Shown here piece by piece: positions 21,555 through 28,164 of a stretch of DNA of 28,164 bases. The position numbers and the translations under genes are program-made. The DNA lies in assembly GCA_036897625.1 (NCBI GenBank), contig JAYMTA010000473.1, positions 1 to 28,164 of the forward strand. Reading direction: 5' to 3'. The notes beneath the pieces were generated by a model. That model saw only the letters and a program-made list of their open reading frames with translations. It did no database searches and was not told the DNA's origin. Source of the stretch: Pelargonium cotyledonis (Eukaryota; Streptophyta; Magnoliopsida; Geraniales; Geraniaceae). Position 1 is the stretch's first letter. Each line of letters opens with the position of its first letter.

Positions 21555-24500
21555 AAGAATGGCTATTTGTTCCCTAAATGAAGATGAGAATGAAATAGCA
21601 ACAAGTCAGATTATTCATGGAAAATAAATTTGAGATCATGGCGCCTCAACCAGAAAAGGAAATATTTTCATAAGTATGCGTATATTTAAAATCTAAAGAT
21701 CAGAGGATTTATTCAGTTGTATAGTTGTTCTAACCAAGACACTAAGAATTCTAACTATAGTATGATACTTAATGTCTGGTCACAATGGATGGCACAAGTT
21801 GCAAATATGGTAGATTAAATACCCTGAGTATCACTGAAAGAGCTTTGTATGCCTTCTTTTGAATTGAACCTTCTTTATCCTGCAGTTCCAAAATAATTTA
21901 CTGAAAATGAATTCAACCATCCATTGTCAAAGAGCTCGAAGTATGTATCCTTACATACGGCTGAAAACATAGACTAATTACCAATTAAGTGCTGACAAAC
22001 CTTTAGTGCAAGCCGTACTGGAACAAATAACACGTCAATCTCACTAGGAATCAAACCAGGCAAAAGGGCAACTGCCAAGTCAAGTAGTTTAGCCCTGTGG
22101 TAAAGAGTTGGCAATAAATTGGAAGCCAAACAATTAGAGTGACCCAACAAAACATTCAGTAGACAATGTCTAAATTAGCAAAGCAGAATTTCATATATTA
22201 AAACTAGATGACCGCCACAAGCATGAACTACGGAAATTTAAAAGTTGGATAAGCAACTAAATAATGAACCAAGCACACCTATTATGCGAAGGAGAGCTTT
22301 CTTTTGATGAACTATCAATCCGCATGGAATTCGAATCCCTAGAGTTCTCTTCTTTACCGGCAGCCTCTTCAGCAGCAGCCTCTTTAGTGACCTCCAAAAG
22401 ATTTTGCATTGTACGTTGGAAAAATCTTGCAATGACTTTTCTATCTGATATGGAAGCAAACTCCCCAATTGTGGACTGAAAAATATTATGAATATCATCA
22501 AGGCTACACGAATGGAAATAATAGCACATAATGGCAAGATGATGTAGATAACATTAACTATTCAACACATCTAAATGCTTATGCCTTGACAAAAGAAACA
22601 ATTCAATTTTGAGCATATTGATCTTCAGCTACTCTATTGTCAATATCAAAGTTTTGCAAATGAAAACAAGACTCGAAACACAAATTGCACAGAATCACAA
22701 AATTTCGCAAATATATAGATCTGTGATAAACTGAACCTCCCAGTCTACCCATCTTCCCCCATACAGCCTTGGTAAGACCAGACGGGTGAGAAGAACCACT
22801 CATCAAACACATTCAGAATACTTGGATTTTTAATCAAAAGATACAGTAGATTATCCCCTTAATAATAAAGCCAAAGTTATCAGCTTTTGAAAGCCACAAA
22901 CTAGGAAAAAATATAACAAAAGTCATACAATTTCGGCTAAACAAACATCAAAAGAACTATTGAATTAGCCTTAAAAATCCTAATGAGAGTAAATATACCT
23001 GCAAACAACCACCATCATCTTTTACAGATTCTAGGAAGATATCTTTAAGAACAGACAACATGTCAAGAGCAGATGATTTCAGCACCGATAAATTATCTGC
23101 TGCAACTCGTGGACTGTAATGGGACAAAGCTTGTTGTGTGGCAATGGACAATTCAGTACCAGACTTGTCATCTTTTTCTTCCTGGCCTCTCTTATTCTGC
23201 TGAATAAGTATCTGCAAACTATAACATACTATCCCACAAACATCAGGACTTTCACGAAGGGCTTTACACAAAGTTTCTTTTAGGTTCTTGAAACTTTCAG
23301 CAGTATCCAAAGGATAATTGCAAAATGAAGGCAGCAAAGACCACAAAGAGTTTACAAGCGCATCAGTGCTTCTTGAGGCAATTATTCGTCCTTCTCGCTC
23401 AAGCTGTCAAAAGAGATGTAGTCTAAGAAACAATACGCAAAATAAAGGATGCAGACTTAAGTTATGGGTGGAGTTTTAAAACCTTTTGAGACTTCTGCTT
23501 TATCAGTCCCACCATACCCAACATTTCATCTGTAAAGAAGCCTAAACGAGCACCAACAGTATACTGCTTAAGTATTGGAAAAAGCCAGACATTTGCCTCA
23601 GATAGGTCTTCAGACTCCAACTTGAGAGGTAGAAGGCCTAAGAAAGTTTCTGGTCCCATTGCACCAAGAGCAGATCCAACACAATCATGCAGCTGTAGAT
23701 TGACAATCACATCATGTAAGTTAGCAGTAAGATAGCTGACAAATGACAGATGTAGCAAACACATGAGACACTGTGATATTAGCTCCAAAAAGAAAAGATT
23801 ATCAGCCCGATTCGCCCACTCAACCAGAAAAATGTTAATGACTACGCGTACTAGTGCTACCCTTCTGGTCTTGAATACTCACAACCCTTCTGGTCTTGAA
23901 AACTCACAACTAAGAATAGAACAGGGAAATTCAAGAGAGGCAACAATATTATAATAAATAAAAATACCTGCTTTCTGTTGGGCAAAGCTTCATCTGGCAA
24001 CTTTTGCATCTCTGCCAAGCCCTTGAGGGTTCCACTCAAAAGGTGAGAAGAACTCTTTCCTATACAATCAAGGTTATTAAAACATTATAAACTTATATAA
24101 CAAAAAAGCAAGAAAAACCAGTGCATTGGGTAAAAACTAAATGCAAACCAAACAAAAACACTAATTAACCAGGCAAAGATGCACATAGAATTTGATAAAA
24201 AGAATACGCCCATCAAAATAGCTTCCTTACACACACATCCAAAAACAATGAATTGAAAACAACAAGCAAATATAAGCATTCACCCTTTTACTGCCAACCA
24301 TATTCAATTCAATAGTTTCCTTGTATCAAATCTAGATACAATATCATCCATCTCCTATAAACATGGGAAAATAACTCAACTTAAGAGTGATAATTTTTCT
24401 CCCAGTGGCCCAAATTTTTATTACAGCACCTAAATCTGAGCCTAGTTTATTATTTTTCATTTACCTATGAACCTTTATGTATAAAATTCGCATAATTTTA

Positions 24501-26608
24501 CATTTGAGAGTTACAGGCATGATGTGTCACTTTCATGAAGGAATGCCTTAATATGTGAGGCAAAGAATCATAACCTTAAAAACGAGGTATGGTTTGGCCT
24601 TGAAGACAAAAGAGTATACATTTTTTTTTATAGGCAAAGTGTATACATTTCCAGTGCATTAAATGAATCAAATACCATATCTTAAACAGGGCAACTCAAA
24701 AAACTTGTACAAAATGAACACACACAAAAAGAGAACGGGTCTGGAAAAGAAATATCACACAAAATAGAGTACCAAGTACCTAATTTATCAAACATCACCG
24801 AAACAATTTGAAAAACCACATCCCAAACGTCAGCGAAGGGATAATCAAGTAAGCTTTCAATAATTGCGCACACTTTTTCAATGATAGTTGGCCCAGACAA
24901 TCTTGTACTTGTGTGAGTGTTCGTCATAATCTGATCTACTCCTTGCTTTATCAAGCTTTCGTCAATGCATGTGTGTATCAGACTCTTGAATGCGTCCATA
25001 GCAGCATATATGGCCTCCTCATGTTTAGAGGCTAAAATTTCTGCAACTCATGATGAGAATAAACTATAAGATTTTCAGTCACTTTGAATAACTGAAATAC
25101 ATTTAAACAGGAGGGATATAGATCAATGAGACATAGAAACTCGACAAGTAAACGCAATTAAGCTTCTACTGCAGAGAGAGTAGAATAAATGTTGCACTGT
25201 ACCTTTAAGCTTGTTGAATGCAGCAGGGAGTTTGACAACGCAGATTTGTCGATTGAGGGAATACACTTTCTTCATTCCAACATCTAGTATGCGGGCAGTG
25301 ACTGTCATGCCATCTGCAGTAGTATCTTTTGTGGGATCTAAAGAGCCTAACAAATCAAGCAGTGCCTCAGGCAAAACCTCTGAAGTTGGGTGAAGACAAA
25401 ATGCATACACACTATCGGTAACATGCCTACTAACATGGGCCATTCGCAGTTCCACAAGGGGTTTAAAATATTTGAGGGTGCTAGTTGTGTGTTTCAAAGA
25501 CATGAGAGGAAGACAATCCTTCAAAGCATCCAGAATAAACAAAATCTCCTGAGCACCTTTACTTCCTTCAGTCTCGTTTTCACTTGATCCACCGGCAAGC
25601 AAAATACACTTTGCCAACTTGTTTGTAATCACTTCACTGGAAGGTGACAGCACTGATGTTCCTTGTAAAGTTTGTAAGACGTCACGAGTGCTCAATTGAG
25701 CTTGTTTCCTTACCTGATCAGAATCAGGCCAGCAGACAAGTTCAAAAGTTTTATCAGAAATTTATGTATACATAATGTTCTGTGTAAAAATCAAAACGAA
25801 ACAGCTGAGGATGCCAAGATATAAATAGCAAATGAACTGTCATCAGAGAAATTAAGATGAGCTAAAGAATAAAAAAGGCAAAATTGAACTAATCAGAATG
25901 TGAAATTGGCGCTCTTCGTAATGTGACTGTCACGGTCTTGTAGTTAATTTGCAGAAAAAGTTCAGATAAAAAAAATGATAACAAAACCAACCTCCATGAC
26001 ACATCAAAACCAGAAACTACAGCTCTATCCATAAATTGTTCACATGAAAAACAGTTCAGTGTTTCGAAAATCACCTTAAGGCGGTGATCAGTGATGAACC
26101 CTACTAGGATTCCGTATAGCCGTGACATATCCGACCAATTGGCACCATCCCTGATAATCAATAAATGCGCAATGCATTTGACAGCTGAGGCCGCGCCAGC
26201 AGCGGACAGGGACGCGCACCGCAGAGACCGATCAATGAGCTCAGACAAATAGTCCCTCTTTTTCTTCAAAATTGCAGCAGAAATTCTGGGGAGGAGAAGG
26301 GAGAGGATGGTGAGGAGAGCCTCAACGGCGTGAGAGGGGGGTTCAGGCTCACGGGAGAGGCGGGCCAGGGAGGGGGCGGGGGCGCCCAAGGAGGCGAGGG
26401 GGGGGGAGCAGGTGGCGCCAAAGTAGGCGATGGGGGTGGAGGGGATGTTCTGGTCCTTGAGCTCCTGGGACATGGTTCCTATGACAGAACATAGGCGCTG
26501 GTGGTCTTCTTTCTGAGAATTGCTGAAGCGAGAGAGGATCGACACGCCGAAATCGTCGGCGAATTGGCTTGCCGGAGACGGAGGTGCCTCCATGTCGATG
26601 CCTTCCAT
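17086..26608 (-). CDS. RRP12: RRP12-like ribosome-biogenesis protein (18 coding exons)
   Basis: HEAT-repeat nucleolar protein needed for pre-ribosome maturation and export, known mainly from yeast Rrp12. Coding exons in transcript order: 26608-26075, 25713-25203, 25040-24780, 24059-23968, 23692-23483, 23403-22999, 22475-22279, 22094-22001, 21879-21823, 21460-21326, 21185-21114, 20608-20495, 20349-20188, 20042-19914, 19172-19071, 18989-18910, 18084-17944, 17677-17086. All introns read GT-AG and the frame closes throughout, giving 1295 residues, as in plant relatives. The start is the first ATG after the leader (MEGIDMEAPP). A NUC173-type segment includes WSLLPSFCNYPLD at residues 557-569. KNREIIKANLGLLKVLVAKS spans the exon 13-14 join and fixes that junction. 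An acidic patch (about 1063-1078) precedes a basic, low-complexity tail. Near the C-terminus are GWAYTG (1205-1210) and the family signature YAYWPLDRKMMSRRPEHRAA, from about 1231; the protein ends KKKTR. The gene converges with KASII. Confidence 0.94.
19871..19906. repeat. (GA)18 microsatellite in RRP12 intron 14
   Basis: This is a pure 36-nt GA repeat, read as CT in the transcript. It begins about 6 nt downstream of the splice donor of exon 14 (donor GT at 19913-19912 on the - strand). Confidence 0.97.
20160..20180. repeat. (GA)10 microsatellite in RRP12 intron 13
   Basis: This is a 21-nt GA repeat, read as CT in the transcript, starting about 7 nt after the donor of exon 13 (GT at 20187-20186). 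That donor, GTTCGT, is a weak match to the plant consensus. Intron 13 is only 145 nt, so the repeat is a notable fraction of it. Confidence 0.95.
20618..20747. repeat. 63-67 bp tandem duplication at the 3' end of RRP12 intron 11
   Basis: Two adjacent units (20618-20680 and 20681-20747) each start GAATCAAAGAGGATA and contain ATTATACACAGTATAA. In transcript sense they make up most of the last 140 nt of intron 11. The nearer unit begins 8 nt from the acceptor of exon 12, so the branch-site and polypyrimidine region appear duplicated. Confidence 0.85.
21516..21554. repeat. Compound (AC)n(TA)n microsatellite in RRP12 intron 9
   Basis: About 12 AC units (21516-21540) run directly into about 7 TA units (21541-21554). 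It lies inside the 362-nt intron 9, near its 3' end in transcript sense, about 55 bp from the acceptor of exon 10. Confidence 0.95.
23860..23909. repeat. 25-bp tandem duplication in RRP12 intron 4
   Basis: Units 23860-23884 and 23885-23909 each start CCCTTCTGGTCTTGAA and differ at one position. The second unit ends about 60 bp from the exon 4 donor. Confidence 0.92.
24614..24650 (-). mobile_element. Minimal LINE-tail insertion in RRP12 intron 3
   Basis: GTATACATTT occurs at 24614-24623 and 24641-24650 and flanks only 17 bp: the end of a T-run and then ATAGGCAAAGT. On the - strand this reads as CTTTGCCTAT followed by poly(A), a tail form I associate with plant LINEs. The simplest reading is a retroposition event that copied almost only the tail. 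Because the T-run merges with the repeat, the exact border is ambiguous by a few bases. Confidence 0.55.
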
Positions 26609-26629
26609 GCTGTGACTGAGAGTTGCAGA

Positions 26630-26755
26630 AAACCCTAGCAGCAGAAAGGTAGCTAGGGTTTAAGGAAAAACTTGAGAATTAGATGATGTGGTCGGGCCCG
26701 TTAATTATATTAACACCAAGATCTATGGTATTGGGCCGAGCTCATGTATGGCCCA
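26630..26755 (-). promoter_or_regulatory. RRP12 promoter with telo-boxes and site II motifs
   Basis: Reading on the - strand, two perfect telo-boxes AAACCCTA lie close upstream of the ATG. One is in gene-sense orientation at 26654-26661 and one is inverted at 26630-26637. Site II cores (TGGGCC) are at 26732-26737 (+ strand) and 26750-26755 (- strand). This pairing of telo-box and site II elements is well known in plant genes for ribosomal proteins and ribosome assembly factors, where TCP-type and telo-box binding factors drive expression in dividing cells. It fits the RRP12 assignment. No clear TATA box is seen, which is also usual for this class. Confidence 0.8.
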
Positions 26756-27987
26756 TGTAACCTTTTTACTGTTTTAGTGACATTTCGAGAGTGTAATTAT
26801 TTGCGTGTTTAGATAAGATGTTGACCATATGGTTATTGAGACCATTCAGTCTAGAGGGTATTTCATTTTGTTAGTAGGTCAGCAAATAATGTGCCTCATG
26901 TTTTGACAAGAACATCGAAATTGTCTTTTGAAGGACTTGGGTCCCAAACGGTTATTTAGAATGTTTTTAGTTTTGATTTATAATAAGATCGATTTTGCTC
27001 AATTTTTTTTGAAAAAAACATAAGGATGTATGGTCATACTCTTAAACCAAGTGTTGGGTCCCAAACGGACCAAATCTTGAATTTATGACTACAATGTGTC
27101 ACCAAGATTAATTGCATTTGATGTATGATTGACCGTGATTATTGTTTTTCTTTTTATGTATCAAGATGTCATATGGTGATTGATCCATGTGTCAATATTT
27201 ATAATTGAAATAGGGAGATATGAAGACATACTCCCTAGGCTTAAGGTTTTTAACAAAAATTCATAGTTCATATGCAAGAATATAAACGTAAAAGTTCCAA
27301 TTTGACACTTGAAATAGACAAAGACCATTTTGGATCAATATTTTAAAGTTCTTCGATTATTTTGGGTCAAACGAAAGTTTATAATGGACCAAATCGAGTT
27401 GGAAAACGAAAGTTTAGAAACTATTTTAAATTAAAAAATAATAAAATAAATTGAGTCAAAACATAAAAGTTCATGAAACAAATAAAGTCTTTTACTAATA
27501 TATAATGCCCAAAAGTATCAAAACCCAACACCATCTTTCTTTGCATATAAATTTATAGGTCGCGATCAACCATGCACTAACTCCAAATTTTAAGCAAACA
27601 ATTTGAAGTTGGAAGAGAGGGAACCACAAATTGGACATATCAAGTTGTGTAGCATTTATAATATCGATTCTCACTCATTTGGCTTGAGTACGAGACATCA
27701 CAATAGTAGCGTTAGCGGATTAACCACTCGACAATTGCAAACGTTCGGTTACGCTTTCAAGCAAAATAACAACCAACTTTAACTCATTCCCTTCTCACCC
27801 CACCCCATTCTATTGCTACACTCCAAACATGCATGGTAAAATATTTATCCAAATAATATATGCATCACACTATTTAAACTTATAGTTAAAACTTACATAC
27901 AGTTCCTCTATCCCTCAAAACGACAACAAATAAGAACAAACGTGACCAAGTATAGTAGTAGTAAATAATGCAGTAATTAGGAAGAGA
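26756..27987. other. AT-rich spacer between RRP12 and the inhibitor gene
   Basis: No coding potential is visible. The part adjoining 27987 probably holds the 3' untranslated region of the - strand inhibitor gene. A perfect 15-bp direct repeat is present at 26937-26951 and 27054-27068. The A-rich stretch at about 27270-27500 has repeat-like composition, but I could not define ends. Confidence 0.5.
26937..27068. repeat. 15-bp direct repeat, 117 bp apart
   Basis: TTGGGTCCCAAACGG is found at 26937-26951 and again, identical, at 27054-27068. The 102 bp between have no poly(A) tail or evident inverted ends. It may be a long target duplication, the remnant of a larger duplication, or two copies of a short motif. 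Confidence 0.8.
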
Positions 27988-28164
27988 TCAGGGCCGTCCA
28001 ATGAGTTGAGATCGAGGGCGGGTCTGGTCGAGGCGATTAATCATGTAGAGGGCGTTGCTGGTGACTCTAGCAACGTTGCCGATCTTGCGCTTCACTTCGC
28101 TCCTCACCTTGCCGGCGCCGCCGCCCTCCGCCTCGCCAAGGACCTCGCAGAGAACGGCAGGACC
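27988..28164 (-). CDS. Plant invertase/pectin methylesterase inhibitor, C-terminal part
   Basis: The last 58 codons of a gene that enters from beyond the right edge, with the stop codon at 27990-27988. Family members (PMEI/C-InhH) are small secreted four-helix-bundle proteins that block pectin methylesterase or invertase in the cell wall. The visible piece covers the last helix: a lone Cys (LCEVLG), a Gly-rich loop, KVRSEVKRKI and then NVARVTSNALYMINRLD. This strongly resembles the C-terminus of the family, often annotated as 21 kDa protein-like. A short basic tail follows (QTRPRSQLIGRP). The region is far more GC-rich than its surroundings. Whether the target is pectin methylesterase or invertase cannot be told from this end, and the signal peptide and four-Cys N-terminal hairpin lie outside the window. 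Confidence 0.78.
   Translation of the reverse strand, partial: GPAVLCEVLGEAEGGGAGKVRSEVKRKIGNVARVTSNALYMINRLDQTRPRSQLIGRP

Noticed and set aside
1-28164. An LTR retrotransposon, endogenous virus or CRISPR array
   Set aside because: No paired long terminal repeats, capsid or polymerase coding, or regularly spaced repeats were seen anywhere in the window.

Overview
This is a plant nuclear genomic window, almost certainly from a dicot. The evidence is AT-rich spacers, short GT-AG introns, a plastid-targeted fatty-acid synthase gene, a plant RRP12-like gene with telo-box and site II promoter motifs, a plant-specific pectin methylesterase/invertase inhibitor, Stowaway-type MITEs and a tRNA-derived SINE. 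I cannot name the species. No prokaryotic operon, CRISPR array, phage or intact viral element is visible.

Layout. Positions 1-9.4 kb are gene-poor and hold small transposon remnants. At least two are retroposed LINE-like 3' ends with exact target-site duplications (4366-4891 and 5149-5850), and two or three more lack clear duplications. There is also a SINE with a 12-bp duplication (6752-6925), two related Stowaway-type MITEs (7552-7802 and 8802-9042) and a Mutator-like non-autonomous element with a 9-bp duplication (8246-8738). Positions 9.4-16.1 kb carry a complete KASII gene (3-oxoacyl-ACP synthase II, FAB1) on the + strand: 13 coding exons, 556 residues. Positions 17.1-26.6 kb carry a complete RRP12-like ribosome-biogenesis gene on the - strand: 18 coding exons, 1295 residues. 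The two genes converge, with 1005 bp between their stop codons. From 26.6 to 28.0 kb there is an RRP12 promoter with telo-boxes and site II motifs, then AT-rich spacer. At the right edge, on the - strand, is the C-terminal end of a pectin methylesterase/invertase inhibitor cut by the window.

The three genes are functionally unrelated: plastid C16-to-C18 elongation, nucleolar ribosome assembly and export, and cell-wall enzyme inhibition. Their adjacency looks like ordinary plant gene order. All splice models were built by eye from GT-AG signals, reading-frame closure and remembered family sequence. Every exon joins in phase and both proteins have the expected family length.

I found no convincing undescribed system. 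The observations most worth a second look are the crowded 5' leader of KASII (an in-frame open leader with no ATG plus an overlapping upstream ORF), minimal LINE-tail insertions only tens of bases long, CT microsatellites placed directly behind two consecutive splice donors of RRP12, and a recurring pattern of 25-65 bp tandem duplications.
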